Shown one piece after another: positions 1 through 8,502 of a DNA stretch of 58,960 nucleotides (within the stretch, counting starts at the first letter, position 1; every line of letters begins with the position of its first letter). The translations under genes and the position numbers were made by a program. Location: the NCBI GenBank assembly GCA_900543175.1, contig UQQO01000002.1:1-58960 (forward strand), given 5' to 3'. This DNA is from an uncultured Fusobacterium sp. (GTDB lineage: Bacteria; Fusobacteriota; Fusobacteriia; Fusobacteriales; Fusobacteriaceae). The notes under the pieces are model-generated. The model saw nothing but the letters and a program-made list of their open reading frames with translations, made no database searches and was not told the DNA's origin.

Positions 1-802
1 TATTTAAATTATAAAAATATTGAAATACTCCCCCCATCAATATCTGTAAAATAAAAATAATAAAAAATACTATCACCTTTTTCTTTATTGAACTCTTCAT
101 CTTCAGAGATTCTAAATATTCTAAAGGCAGAAAATCATAATTATAGTTATACTCTATCTCATTTTCTTTCCAATTATCAATCTCTACATCTATATTATCT
201 ATCTCTTGAAAAATCTCTCCTATCTCTCTATCTTTTTCATAAAATGATACTTTCTCAAACTCTGTTAAATCTATTTCTAATAGATCTTGTAAAATCTCTT
301 CTACTTCACTTTCTAAAATTTTTTCTCTTTCTATTTCAATCTCATCTATATTTTTAATTTTCCCATCTTTAAACTCTATTTTTATTACTTTCTCTTCATC
401 TACATCTATAAATAATTCAGCTTTATTTTTATCTATTTCTAGACTTCTAAGAAAAAATGCTGGAACTATTCCAGATATTCTTATCTTCTTTTCCTTTCCC
501 TCTTGAAGAATCTCTTCAATAATATCTCTCTTTAAAAGAATTATTACTATCTCTTCAAATTCCTCATTTTTCTCTAAAACTATCTCTTTCTCAATATATT
601 CAACAGGATTGTAATCCTCTATTCTATCTTCTAAAATCTCTTCAATCTCTAATTCTCTCTCTTTTTCATCTAATCCTAATTCCAAACTTATTTTCTCTAT
701 ATTAAAATATCTATTTTCTAGAACAATTATTCCAGATTTTAATTCTCTTTTCATCTCTTCCAAAGTTATATACTCTATTTTCTTTTTTGATTTTTTAAAC
801 AT
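1..802 (-). CDS. GspL/PilM-N-like membrane protein of the pilus operon (3' part beyond window)
   Basis: The frame is open from an ATG at 802 through the window edge, giving about 267 residues without a stop. The N-terminal ~230 residues are charged (Glu/Lys rich) and cytoplasmic-looking; a single hydrophobic segment follows at about 238-258, right at the window start. A long cytoplasmic domain plus one membrane helix is the layout of GspL or PilM-N type assembly proteins of type II secretion and type IV pili. The start overlaps the stop of the upstream gene (795-1385) by eight bases, so the two are translationally coupled. The family assignment rests on layout and operon position only. No actin-like ATPase motif was recognised. 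Confidence 0.6.
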   Translation of the reverse strand, partial: MFKKSKKKIEYITLEEMKRELKSGIIVLENRYFNIEKISLELGLDEKERELEIEEILEDRIEDYNPVEYIEKEIVLEKNEEFEEIVIILLKRDIIEEILQEGKEKKIRISGIVPAFFLRSLEIDKNKAELFIDVDEEKVIKIEFKDGKIKNIDEIEIEREKILESEVEEILQDLLEIDLTEFEKVSFYEKDREIGEIFQEIDNIDVEIDNWKENEIEYNYNYDFLPLEYLESLKMKSSIKKKVIVFFIIFILQILMGGVFQYFYNLN

Positions 803-1385
803 ATTTGCTCACCACAACTTCCTCTATTTTTTCTAAATCTGGTGCTTCTAAATTTATATTTTGAAATTTATACTCCAATACCACTTTAGCTATAAATTTT
901 AATTTTATCTCCCTATTCTCAATATTTTTTTCTAGCTCTATTTTAAAACTATTTTTTACTCTACCATTTTTTAATGTTGTAACTAACTTACTATAAAAAT
1001 TTCCATTCCCTGCTCTATATATTTCTTTTCCCTCATAAAGTATCTTTCTTATTTTATAGCCTCCATTACTTGTAAGAATTGTTCCATCTTTATTTTCCCA
1101 AACTCTTTTTATCTCTTTGCTTCTTGCAAAATAATCTAAACTATTTTCAAATTTCCCCTCATTTATTCCTAAATCTATCTTATAAAGTTCACTATAAACA
1201 ATCGTTTCTATATTCTCCCTATCTATATTTAATTTTTGCCCCTCTAAATAGCTTATAATTCTTTTTCCTTTGGAATAAACTATTCTATACCCTATAAAAA
1301 GAATTCCCATTATAAGAGTTATAATAAAAAATACACTTAACATCAGAAACCCTTTTTTTCTACCATTTTCTTCCTTTAAGTGCAT
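795..1385 (-). CDS. Membrane-anchored pilus-operon protein of unknown family
   Basis: This 196-residue protein has a short basic N-terminus (NGRKKGF at about 7-13), a strong hydrophobic segment at about 14-33 and a long extracytoplasmic region rich in charged residues. The layout resembles a minor pseudopilin, but the Glu at position +5 after a Gly cleavage site is not evident, so it may be an uncleaved PilX/GspK-like anchor. It overlaps the upstream prepilin gene by 26 bases and the downstream GspL-like gene by eight. I infer a role in pilus or pseudopilus assembly from context alone. Confidence 0.6.
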   Translation of the reverse strand: MHLKEENGRKKGFLMLSVFFIITLIMGILFIGYRIVYSKGKRIISYLEGQKLNIDRENIETIVYSELYKIDLGINEGKFENSLDYFARSKEIKRVWENKDGTILTSNGGYKIRKILYEGKEIYRAGNGNFYSKLVTTLKNGRVKNSFKIELEKNIENREIKLKFIAKVVLEYKFQNINLEAPDLEKIEEVVVSKYV

Positions 1386-1950
1386 AATCTTTCAACTCCC
1401 TTATATAATTTTTCTCTTTTTTTACCTTCATAACTATTTTTATTCCCTTTTTATCTTGTTTAAAATAACCACTTACATAGTCAAAAAGAATAAATTCCTC
1501 ATTAGTATAGATATTTTTAAATTCATTGGTACATTGTGAAACTAAAAATGTATCCCCTACAAATCTGTACATATAATATTTTGAATATATCTTTCCATTC
1601 TTTACACAGGGGATCTCTAAAAATAGCATATTTCCCTCTTCTCTTCTATCACTAAAAAAGCTTTCATTTAGTGATGAGGGTTTAACTCCTACTAATTGAT
1701 ATATCCCCTTTCCATTTATCAATTTTTCTCTTCCTCTGTACTCCTCTTCTCCAAAACTACTACTCTCTATCTCTTTAGTTAACATCTCAACTAATCTAGA
1801 ACTATTTCTCTCTATTCTCTCTTGAAAAAGAAAACTTCCCTCTAATTTTAAAGTCATTCTTAAAATTGGAAAAATCATAGAGAGAAAAAGTAAAATTAAA
1901 GCTAGAGAGATAGTTATCTCTATACTTGTCATTCCACTTTTTCTATTCAT
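1360..1950 (-). CDS. Minor prepilin / pseudopilin (GspJ-like)
   Basis: This 196-residue protein begins with a short basic leader, then G-MTSIE followed by a ~20-residue hydrophobic helix. This is a type IV prepilin signal: cleavage after Gly6, with Glu at +5 of the mature protein. Its size and place after another prepilin fit a GspJ-like minor pilin. A good ribosome site (GAGGAG) precedes the ATG, and the start overlaps the upstream prepilin gene by eight bases. The mature domain has no motif I recognise. Confidence 0.75.
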   Translation of the reverse strand: MNRKSGMTSIEITISLALILLFLSMIFPILRMTLKLEGSFLFQERIERNSSRLVEMLTKEIESSSFGEEEYRGREKLINGKGIYQLVGVKPSSLNESFFSDRREEGNMLFLEIPCVKNGKIYSKYYMYRFVGDTFLVSQCTNEFKNIYTNEEFILFDYVSGYFKQDKKGIKIVMKVKKEKNYIRELKDYALKGRKW

Positions 1951-2395
1951 AATACTCCTCTATATCTGTTATCAATCTTATTATTTCAAATTTTTTATAC
2001 TTTGTTTTATACTCTACTTTTAAACTTAAAATATCTTTCTCTTCAACAACAGATCTATTATCTAACCTCTCTATTTTTACAAATATTTCTTCACCTTTTC
2101 TCCCTAAAAATAGAAGTTCTATATTTTCTAAAACTCCACTTCCTTTTATAAAATAACTATCTTCTAAAAACTCATATTTATACTCTCCTAGATAGTTATT
2201 GAGTTTTTTATATCCTTTACTTCTAACTACTTTTTCTACCATCTCTATATTTTTCACTGCATTTTCAATAGCACAATATTTTCTATCAATTTCTAATATC
2301 ATTCTATTAATTTCCATAGCTGGTATTATTCCTAAAATAAAAATAGTTATAGAGACAACTATCTCTACATATGTAAATCCCCCATCTTTTTTCAT
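1943..2395 (-). CDS. Minor prepilin (GspI/PilV-like)
   Basis: The protein begins MKKDGG, then FTYVE and a hydrophobic helix, a standard prepilin leader cut after the second Gly with Glu at +5. I chose the ATG at 2395 over one at 2407. It overlaps the stop of the prepilin peptidase gene as ATGA, has an AAGGGA ribosome site, and gives a normal six-residue leader. The mature protein is about 145 residues, typical of a minor pilin. Substrate processing is presumably done by the peptidase encoded just upstream. Confidence 0.78.
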   Translation of the reverse strand: MKKDGGFTYVEIVVSITIFILGIIPAMEINRMILEIDRKYCAIENAVKNIEMVEKVVRSKGYKKLNNYLGEYKYEFLEDSYFIKGSGVLENIELLFLGRKGEEIFVKIERLDNRSVVEEKDILSLKVEYKTKYKKFEIIRLITDIEEYYE

Positions 2396-2823
2396 AATCC
2401 CTTCCATAACACTATATAGAGAGCTAAAATTAAAAAAGGAGAAAATGGCATTTGAACCTCTCTATTTTCCTTCCTTATTATTAATAGAACAACTCCATAT
2501 ATCCCCCCAAGTAAAAAAGCTAAAAAATAAAAAAAATACAGGTCATAAAAATCTGTATATCCCAATAAATATCCTATGCTGATCATAAGTTTTATATCTC
2601 CAAATCCAATAACATCTTTTTTCAGAAGATCAGAAATATATCCATACAATATAATAAGAGGCAGGGGATATATCCCTGCTCCTATTACACTACTTTCAAT
2701 TTCATTTCCCTTATAAAATACTACTCCCACTAAAAATAAAAAATTTAATATATTAGGAATATACAATTTTTTAAAATCTATTTTTATTATTAATAACGTT
2801 AAAATAAGTAATAGTATCTCCAT
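2392..2823 (-). CDS. pilD: Prepilin peptidase, A24 domain only
   Basis: This is an inner-membrane aspartic protease that cleaves prepilin leaders. Both catalytic aspartates are visible: one in the IIKID motif near the N-terminus, followed by IPN, and one in the GFGDIK motif (the family GxGD signature). There are about five or six hydrophobic segments. At ~143 residues it lacks the N-terminal zinc/N-methyltransferase half of classical PilD, so it may cleave without methylating. I prefer the ATG at 2823, preceded by AGGAG just after the pilin stop. An ATG at 2847 would add eight residues and overlap the pilin gene. It sits directly behind its likely main substrate. Confidence 0.85.
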   Translation of the reverse strand: MEILLLILTLLIIKIDFKKLYIPNILNFLFLVGVVFYKGNEIESSVIGAGIYPLPLIILYGYISDLLKKDVIGFGDIKLMISIGYLLGYTDFYDLYFFYFLAFLLGGIYGVVLLIIRKENREVQMPFSPFLILALYIVLWKGL

Positions 2824-2831
2824 TATTACTC

Positions 2832-3332
2832 CTAATACTCTATCCATTTTTTCTTTCCAGTTGTATCATACTGTCCTACATCTCCAAGAGGTTTAAACCA
2901 TATGTACACTCCATCTCCTTTAACCTTTGAAGCTGCCTCTGGATTGGTAAAAGTAAAAGTTACCTCTCCACCATATTTTATCTCTGCTTTTTTAACCTCT
3001 TCCTCAGTTTCTCCAGCCTTACTTCCTCCAATTTCAACTTTACCATCTTTTAATTCAGCCTCAGCTTTTGAATCTAAATAAGGCAATAGATTTTCCATAG
3101 CTTTTTTTATACTCTCTTCACTCTCTGCCTCTTCTAAAGCTGATTTTTCATTTTCTACATAATACAATTCTGAAGCAGTTCTTAATGCTGTTAATGTAGC
3201 TACTGCTTTAGCATCCTTTCCCTTAGCTAATTGTTCTCTAACTTTAGGAACAACCAATGTAGATAAAACCCCTACCAATGCAACTACAATAACCATTTCA
3301 ATCAATGAAAATCCACCATTTTTCATCTTCAT
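2832..3332 (-). CDS. Major type IV pilin-like protein
   Basis: The leader is MKMKNGG, followed by FSLIE and a hydrophobic helix, a textbook class III pilin signal with Glu+5. The mature domain (~159 residues) is Ala/Glu/Lys rich in its alpha-helical N-terminal part and ends in a beta-rich segment with a GVYIWF motif, as in GspG/PilA-type pilins. I chose the ATG at 3332 because GGAGGG lies seven bases ahead; an ATG at 3347 would place the ribosome site inside the gene. It is the most typical pilin in the operon and so probably the main subunit. It contains no cysteine. Confidence 0.82.
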   Translation of the reverse strand: MKMKNGGFSLIEMVIVVALVGVLSTLVVPKVREQLAKGKDAKAVATLTALRTASELYYVENEKSALEEAESEESIKKAMENLLPYLDSKAEAELKDGKVEIGGSKAGETEEEVKKAEIKYGGEVTFTFTNPEAASKVKGDGVYIWFKPLGDVGQYDTTGKKKWIEY

Positions 3333-3353
3333 ACTTCTTCCCTCCATATTTTA

Positions 3354-4532
3354 TTAATATATTAAATTGGACATATTAAAGATAGGCAAATATATTGCTA
3401 TAATTATTATGCTCAAAATTAATCCTAAAACTATTATTAAAATAGGCTCTACCAAAGTTAGCAATCTTTTTATGTTATTTTCCATCTTCTCCTCTTCTAA
3501 TTTTGCTATCTGCTCAAATATCTTTATAAGTTCTCCACTTTTTTCCCCTACTACTATTAGCTTCTTGTATTTATCTGGAAATAAACTCTCTTCTCCCATT
3601 ACCTCACTTAATTGTTTCCCTTCAAACAGTGATTTTTCTAATCTTTCAATCTCTTTTTTTATAACAATATTATCGAAAAAGTCTCTTAATAATTTCAAAA
3701 TATCAAGTATTAGCATCCCAGAAGAAAGCATAATAGAGATATTTTTAGAAAATCTTATAATATAGTTTCCTACTATAAAATCTCTTACTAAAGGAATCTT
3801 CAATAATAACCTATCAAGTTGTTCTTTTGTTCTACTATTGTCTTTTATATTTTTTAAACAGAAAATTATTACTGTTAATATACATATAATTAAAAAAATA
3901 ATTATATAAAAATTCTCACTCACCTCTATTAAAATTTTTGTGAGAAGTGGTAACTCTGTTTTACTATCTTCAAAAATCTTTATAAAATTTGGAAAAACAA
4001 ATACCATTAAAAATGTTAAAATCAAAAGGGAAAAAGTCAAAACGATACAAGGATAAAAGGCAACCTCTTTTAATTTTTTTACTACTTTTAATTCCAACTC
4101 TAAATGCTCACAAATTTTTTTTAGGTTTTCAACTAAATTTCCAGAAAGATCACCTAAATTAACCATCCCCACATAAAAGCTTCCAAATATATTTTCATTT
4201 TTCTTAAAAACCTCACCTATACTATCTCCTTTTAAAAGATTTTCTCTCATATCTTTTAAGACATTTTTAAATGAACCTTTATACTGCTCCTCTTGAATTT
4301 CAAAAATCTTTATAATTGTGATTCCGCTTTCTAACATAATTATTATCTCTTTAGTAAAATTTAAAATCTCCTGTTTTGAAATCTTCACTTTCTCTTTTAT
4401 TTCAAAAAATTCTTTTACCCTTAATCTCTCTTTTCTTAAAAAATTTTTCAACTCTTTTTCATCTTTAGCAACTAAGATTCCTTTTCTTAATTTTCCATTT
4501 TTATCATAAGCTCTATACCTATATTTTCCCAT
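3354..4532 (-). CDS. pilC: Type IV pilus / T2SS platform protein (PilC/GspF)
   Basis: This inner-membrane platform protein links the assembly ATPase to the growing pilus. The start (MGKYRYRAYDKNGK) is the usual GspF/PilC beginning. Two repeated cytoplasmic domains, each holding a LESG or LSSG motif (I-x-LESGI and I-x-LSSGM), are separated by transmembrane segments at about 165-190 and 205-228. A third hydrophobic segment sits at the C-terminus. The 392-residue length is normal. The ATG at 4532 shares a base with the stop of the ATPase gene (TAATG), which favours it over the GTG at 4538. It acts with the ATPase next door. Confidence 0.9.
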   Translation of the reverse strand: MGKYRYRAYDKNGKLRKGILVAKDEKELKNFLRKERLRVKEFFEIKEKVKISKQEILNFTKEIIIMLESGITIIKIFEIQEEQYKGSFKNVLKDMRENLLKGDSIGEVFKKNENIFGSFYVGMVNLGDLSGNLVENLKKICEHLELELKVVKKLKEVAFYPCIVLTFSLLILTFLMVFVFPNFIKIFEDSKTELPLLTKILIEVSENFYIIIFLIICILTVIIFCLKNIKDNSRTKEQLDRLLLKIPLVRDFIVGNYIIRFSKNISIMLSSGMLILDILKLLRDFFDNIVIKKEIERLEKSLFEGKQLSEVMGEESLFPDKYKKLIVVGEKSGELIKIFEQIAKLEEEKMENNIKRLLTLVEPILIIVLGLILSIIIIAIYLPIFNMSNLIY

Positions 4533-5830
4533 TAGCACTGCCTCAATAGTTCATTTAATGAGGTAATCCCTTTACCTGCTTTATCTATTCCATCTTCCAA
4601 TAACTTTTTCATCCCTTTTTTCAATGCAATTTTTTCTATTTCTAAAGATGCTTCTCCTCTATTTATCATATTTTTTATCTCTACATCTGGAATAAAAACC
4701 TCAAAAACTCCTATTCTTCCTCTATAACCTGTAAAATTACATTTTTCACAACCTTTTTCTTTATAAAAATTCAGATTTTTATATTTTTCTGGGTCATAAC
4801 CTAAAATTTTTATCTTTTCTTTCCAATACTCATCTTTCACCTTACATTCTGGACAAAGTCTCCTCACCAATCTTTGAGATATAATCCCTGAAAGAGAAGC
4901 TGATATCATATAAGATGGTATTCCTATATTTATCAATCTATCTATTCCACCTATGGAATCATTAGTGTGAATAGTAGATAAAACCATATGCCCAGTTATT
5001 GAAGCTTTTACTGCTATCTCTGCTGTTTCGTAATCTCTTATCTCTCCTACCATTAATATATCTGGATCCTGTCTTAAATAAGCTCTCAACATCACTGCAA
5101 AAGTTCTTCCTATCTCATTTTTACTTTGAACTTGATTTATTCCATCTATCTCATACTCAACAGGATCTTCTACAGTTAAAATATTTTCTTGTCCTGTATT
5201 TAATCTTTTTAAAATACTGTATAAAGTACTTGTTTTCCCTGAACCTGTTGGTCCACTTAGGAGAAACATCCCATTTCTTTTATTCAACTGAAAAAGTATC
5301 TTCTCCAATTCAGAACTGCTGATATCTAATTTTTCTAAATCAAAATCAATAATATTTTGATTCAGTATTCTTATTACACACTTTTCTCCATTGATTGTAG
5401 GAATTATAGATACTCTAAAATCTATCTTTTTCCCTTCAATATCTAACTCAAATCTTCCATCTTGTGGCATTCTTCTTTCAACAATATCTAAATCTGCCAT
5501 TATTTTTATTCTTGAAATTATATATTGTAAAAAAATAATTCCTTTTATCTTTCCTGCCTCTATTAAAACCCCATCTATTCTATATCTAATTCTAATACAT
5601 TCTTTGTAAGACTCTATGTGAATATCACTAGCCTTTTCTTTTATAGCTTTTAATAACATTGTATTGACTATCTTTACAACTACTGAATTTTCTTCCAATT
5701 CACTTCTCTTTTGAAAATATCTATTACTTTCAACATTCTGATTTTTTTCTAATTCTTTAAAAAGAGTTGCCATATCAAAAATATTATCTTCTAATTTTTC
5801 AATTTTTGATTTTTTTATACTACTTTTCAT
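4532..5830 (-). CDS. pilB: Pilus assembly / secretion ATPase (PilB/GspE)
   Basis: This hexameric cytoplasmic ATPase powers pilin polymerisation. Visible motifs are Walker A GPTGSGKT near residue 192, an Asp box (ILTVEDPVEYE), a Walker B-like ILMVGEIRD, a His box (STIHTND), and a zinc tetracysteine (CPEC ... CEKC) near the C-terminus followed by GYRGRIGVFE. At 432 residues it lacks the full N-terminal GspE-N domain of longer homologues and starts with ~45 poorly conserved residues. A GAGGAG ribosome site precedes the ATG. An extension ATPase is more likely than PilT because the tetracysteine is present. Confidence 0.92.
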   Translation of the reverse strand: MKSSIKKSKIEKLEDNIFDMATLFKELEKNQNVESNRYFQKRSELEENSVVVKIVNTMLLKAIKEKASDIHIESYKECIRIRYRIDGVLIEAGKIKGIIFLQYIISRIKIMADLDIVERRMPQDGRFELDIEGKKIDFRVSIIPTINGEKCVIRILNQNIIDFDLEKLDISSSELEKILFQLNKRNGMFLLSGPTGSGKTSTLYSILKRLNTGQENILTVEDPVEYEIDGINQVQSKNEIGRTFAVMLRAYLRQDPDILMVGEIRDYETAEIAVKASITGHMVLSTIHTNDSIGGIDRLINIGIPSYMISASLSGIISQRLVRRLCPECKVKDEYWKEKIKILGYDPEKYKNLNFYKEKGCEKCNFTGYRGRIGVFEVFIPDVEIKNMINRGEASLEIEKIALKKGMKKLLEDGIDKAGKGITSLNELLRQC

Positions 5831-5831
5831 A

Positions 5832-6017
5832 TTACTCCTCTCTTTTTATTATTTTAAAACTATTAGAATAATCTGGACTTGAAAGTTGAACATATCTAAA
5901 ATAATTTGTAGCACCTATAGTTATTCTTATTTTTATTAACTCTCTGTTTCTAATTTCACAGAGCATAATCTCAAAACAAAAGATTAAAAATATAAAAAAG
6001 AATACTATTTTCTTCAT
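5832..6017 (-). CDS. Small exported protein in pilus operon, unknown
   Basis: This 61-residue protein has a hydrophobic N-terminal segment (about 4-18) ending near CFEIMLCEI, which could be a signal peptide. The rest is a short polar tail. A ribosome site (GGAGGA) precedes the ATG. It lies between a prepilin gene and the ATPase with gaps of one base or less, so it is surely co-transcribed. I do not recognise a family. A small pilus accessory factor is possible but unproven. Confidence 0.5.
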   Translation of the reverse strand: MKKIVFFFIFLIFCFEIMLCEIRNRELIKIRITIGATNYFRYVQLSSPDYSNSFKIIKREE

Positions 6018-6566
6018 CTACTCTATCCTCCAATGTATACTATTAGAATTAAATTTTTTATGGTATAGCATTAAATTTTTATACTTCCACTTTTTATCAC
6101 TTAGATTTCTATATACATTTATTTTCAAAAACCTAATCTTATCAAATCCATAAAAAGAGATTCTATATTTCACAATATCATCATATCCAAAAATATATAA
6201 ACTAAATGAGGGAGTAATATTTCCATGTTTTGTTACCTTTACATCTAATTTTTCTACCATTTCATTATCAAAAACTGAAGAGTATTTTAATTTTTTAGGT
6301 AGTTGCTCCTCTTTCTTCACTCTTCCCATATCTAAAACTTTTACTCTTTTTTGAGAATGTTCTATCTTTATATCAAAATCATTTTCTGTATCAAAAGCCT
6401 CTGAGGTATATTCAGAAAATATATTTAAAATTAAAGTTTTTGCTCTCTGTACATCTTGTTTCTCTCGAAGTTTTTCATAATAAAATACACTTAAATAACT
6501 TATTCCAAGAACTAACACCACTGATATAATGATCTCTATATAAGTAAACCCTCTATCTTTTTTCAT
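6018..6566 (-). CDS. Prepilin-like protein, first gene of pilus operon
   Basis: This 182-residue protein begins MKKDRG, then FTYIE and a hydrophobic helix, a prepilin signal with Gly at -1 and Glu at +5. The mature part is basic and beta-rich, with no cysteine pair of the kind seen in many PilA proteins. It is the promoter-proximal gene of the operon that runs to the window edge. AGAGGA provides the ribosome site. It could be a minor pilin or pseudopilin; its length is at the high end for GspH/FimT proteins. Confidence 0.72.
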   Translation of the reverse strand: MKKDRGFTYIEIIISVVLVLGISYLSVFYYEKLREKQDVQRAKTLILNIFSEYTSEAFDTENDFDIKIEHSQKRVKVLDMGRVKKEEQLPKKLKYSSVFDNEMVEKLDVKVTKHGNITPSFSLYIFGYDDIVKYRISFYGFDKIRFLKINVYRNLSDKKWKYKNLMLYHKKFNSNSIHWRIE

Positions 6567-6711
6567 ATATCCTCTTTTTTATGTTTTTAAATGCTCTTTA
6601 ATATATGATACAATGGTTTCTCCTCTTTAAAAAGGATTTAGAGAACTAAATTTGTACTTTTAAATTTTAATGAGCCTTATAAATATTGATATTTTAACTA
6701 GCAGAAAAACA

Positions 6712-6741
6712 ATTATAATGTTAAAATAAATTTAACTACAA
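6712..6741 (-). promoter_or_regulatory. Putative sigma70-type promoter for pilus operon
   Basis: On the minus strand TTGTAG (6736-6741) and TATAAT (6712-6717) are separated by 18 bases. The transcript would have a leader of about 140 bases before the first prepilin gene. The same AT-rich palindrome gives a TATAAT on the plus strand (6714-6719), so it may also serve the divergent FUSC-like gene, but no good plus-strand -35 is seen. Confidence 0.4.
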
Positions 6742-6765
6742 CTATTTTAAAACTTTGGAGAAAAG

Positions 6766-7815
6766 ATGAAGGAAAAAAATATTAATATTTTAAAACGATC
6801 ATTTCTTGTAGCTATTGCTGTAGCTATCTCAATTCAAGTATGTAATTTTTTTAACTTATCCCACTTTTATGCTGGTATTGGAGCTTTAAATGTTTCTGAT
6901 TTAAACGATTCTAAAACAAGAAAACAAGCTTATGATAGAGTTATAACCACCATTTTTGGTGGTACTATCGCCTATATTATATGTATGTTAGGTTTCCAAG
7001 AAAATCTTATTATGTATGTACTCGGGCTATGTATTGTTTGCTGCTTTAATGAAGTGGTAGTTAGAGTTCCATCTGCTGTAGGTTGTATTGCATTTACATA
7101 TATTATGTTGAATGTAGATCCTGATAAAACTCCTATTAACTATCTTTTAGAAAGGGTTATCGGAACTTTTGCTGGGGTAGCAGCTATCTCATTAGTTATC
7201 ACTTTATATAATTATTTCTTTAATAAAGAAGAGATGAAGAAAAAAGTGCCACCTACTCCTAAAGGAGATCTTAAAAAGCTATTTTTAAAAGGATTAGAAC
7301 CTGGACTTGCTGTAATTTTAGGACTTTTTCTAGTTAAATTTATAAATCACTTTTTCGATCCTGCATACATTACAAACTATACTTTATATTATTGTGCTTT
7401 AGCAATTGTAGTTCCTTTTAGACTTGAGTGGTCTGAACTTCTTCTTAGAACTAAAGAGAGATTTTTAAGTACTGTCTTTGGAGGAATAGTAGCTTTTATT
7501 CTATATTTTTCAGGCTTTCAAGGTACTTTTTGGTGTAGTGTAGGAATTATCTTAGTTATAATTATTACAGAGATATTTGTAAAAGTTCCTGCTTCATTGG
7601 GAGGTATTGTATTTATGTTTATCATGGTAAATATGAAAAGACCTGGATTGACACCTATGATCTACTATACAAATAGAGTCTATGGAACTGCTATGGGAAT
7701 CATTACAATAATAATATTTTCATTTCTTTTTAATAAAGTAGTTGAAAAATATAAACTTAAAGGTGTAAAATTAAAAAAGCCAAATCTAAATAATTTATCT
7801 AGGAGGAAAAAATGA
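6766..7815 (+). CDS. FUSC / aromatic acid exporter-like membrane protein
   Basis: This 349-residue protein has about eight to ten hydrophobic segments. The two halves are recognisably alike: each contains an R-x(3-4)-T-x-FGG motif (RVITTIFGG; RFLSTVFGG), followed by a VPxxxGxIxFxxIMxN motif (VRVPSAVGCIAFTYIMLN; VKVPASLGGIVFMFIMVN), then NRVYGT or ERVIGT. This fits the FUSC/ArAE family, thought to export aromatic acids or similar anions. The start has GGAGAA seven bases upstream. It is translationally coupled (ATGA) to the YhcH-like gene, which suggests a shared sugar-acid or aromatic substrate. The substrate is unknown. Confidence 0.75.
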   Translation: MKEKNINILKRSFLVAIAVAISIQVCNFFNLSHFYAGIGALNVSDLNDSKTRKQAYDRVITTIFGGTIAYIICMLGFQENLIMYVLGLCIVCCFNEVVVRVPSAVGCIAFTYIMLNVDPDKTPINYLLERVIGTFAGVAAISLVITLYNYFFNKEEMKKKVPPTPKGDLKKLFLKGLEPGLAVILGLFLVKFINHFFDPAYITNYTLYYCALAIVVPFRLEWSELLLRTKERFLSTVFGGIVAFILYFSGFQGTFWCSVGIILVIIITEIFVKVPASLGGIVFMFIMVNMKRPGLTPMIYYTNRVYGTAMGIITIIIFSFLFNKVVEKYKLKGVKLKKPNLNNLSRRKK

Positions 7816-8267
7816 TTTTTGATACTTTAAAAAACATTAAAAACTATAAGGGGATCTCAGCTAATCTTGACAAGGCAATTGATAGCATTATCAAAGGAGA
7901 ATATTTAACAGCCCCTGCTGGAGTAACTAATATAGATGGAAAGGAAGTTTTCTTCAATGTTCAAGAAAATGTGATTCCTAAAAATGTTGAAGATACATTT
8001 TTTGAAATTCACAAAGAGTATATTGATATTCAACTTATTATAGATGGTGAAGAAAAATTCGGTTATGCTACTTTAGAAAATACAACTGCTAAAAATGAAT
8101 TTAATCCAGAAAAAGATTTACAAGCTTTAAATGGAGACATTGAACTTACTTATACAATGAAAGCTGGTAGATTTATTCTTTTCTTCCCTGAAGAACCACA
8201 TATGCCTTGCTTAAAATCTGGAAACAGTGAAAAAATTAAAAAAGTTGTTTATAAAATAAAATATTAA
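7812..8267 (+). CDS. YhcH/YjgK/YiaL (TabA) family protein
   Basis: This 151-residue single-domain protein has the family signatures: E-IHKEYIDIQ (the HxxYxDxQ metal-site motif), the GEEKFGYA region and FFPEEPHMPCL (the PxxxHxP motif near the C-terminus). The family forms cupin-like dimers with a metal site and is linked to sugar or sialic-acid catabolism and biofilm phenotypes (TabA, YhcH). The exact reaction is not settled. It overlaps the preceding membrane-protein gene by four bases (ATGA), so both belong to one operon. Confidence 0.88.
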   Translation: MIFDTLKNIKNYKGISANLDKAIDSIIKGEYLTAPAGVTNIDGKEVFFNVQENVIPKNVEDTFFEIHKEYIDIQLIIDGEEKFGYATLENTTAKNEFNPEKDLQALNGDIELTYTMKAGRFILFFPEEPHMPCLKSGNSEKIKKVVYKIKY

Positions 8268-8274
8268 AATTTTA

Positions 8275-8303
8275 TTGACAAAAAAAACTTATAGGTATAT
8301 AAT
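8275..8303 (+). promoter_or_regulatory. Consensus sigma70 promoter for TrpXYZ-type operon
   Basis: A perfect TTGACA (8275-8280) and a perfect TATAAT (8298-8303) lie exactly 17 bases apart. Transcription should start near 8309-8311, leaving a leader of roughly 190 bases before the binding-protein gene. Confidence 0.88.
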
Positions 8304-8310
8304 CAGCACA

Positions 8311-8484
8311 AATAGTAGAGTCACAAAGGTGACAAGTAGAATAGTAGAAGTCTTAAAAATAAAAACTTGTAGAATTGTAGAATAGTAGGGATCATAAAAT
8401 ATAATAATCAATGCACTTTTTTTAGTGTATCTATTTGTGTATAACTGCCTTTTTACAATTTTGTAAAAAGGCTTTTTTATTTTT
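8311..8484 (+). promoter_or_regulatory. UAG-repeat leader with attenuator of the TrpXYZ-type operon
   Basis: The untranslated leader carries nine UAG triplets between 8313 and 8388, including two copies of GTAGAATAGTAG (8336-8347 and 8377-8388). A third copy falls inside codons 4-8 of the first gene (8513-8524). Between the UAG clusters sits a perfect GTCAC-AAAG-GTGAC hairpin (8320-8333). The leader ends in a strong terminator. The arrangement recalls TRAP-type (trp RNA-binding attenuation protein) control, but the spacing is less regular than in Bacillus and no regulator is visible in the window. No T-box motif is present. Confidence 0.5.
8446..8477 (+). terminator. Leader attenuator / intrinsic terminator
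   Basis: GCCTTTTTACA pairs perfectly with TGTAAAAAGGC around a short ATTT loop, and a run of T follows. It lies upstream of the first gene's ribosome site (AGGGAGG), so it can cut the transcript before the operon is expressed. Confidence 0.85.
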
Positions 8485-8502
8485 AAGACAAAGGGAGGAA
8501 AA

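Noticed and set aside
88..357. 89-residue plus-strand frame near the window start
   Set aside because: It is antisense to the GspL-like gene and made almost only of Leu/Ser/Phe, the usual shadow of a Glu/Lys-rich gene.
8311..8484. T-box riboswitch for the TrpXYZ-type operon
   Set aside because: No T-box core (AGGGTGG-like) motif and no specifier loop arrangement can be seen.
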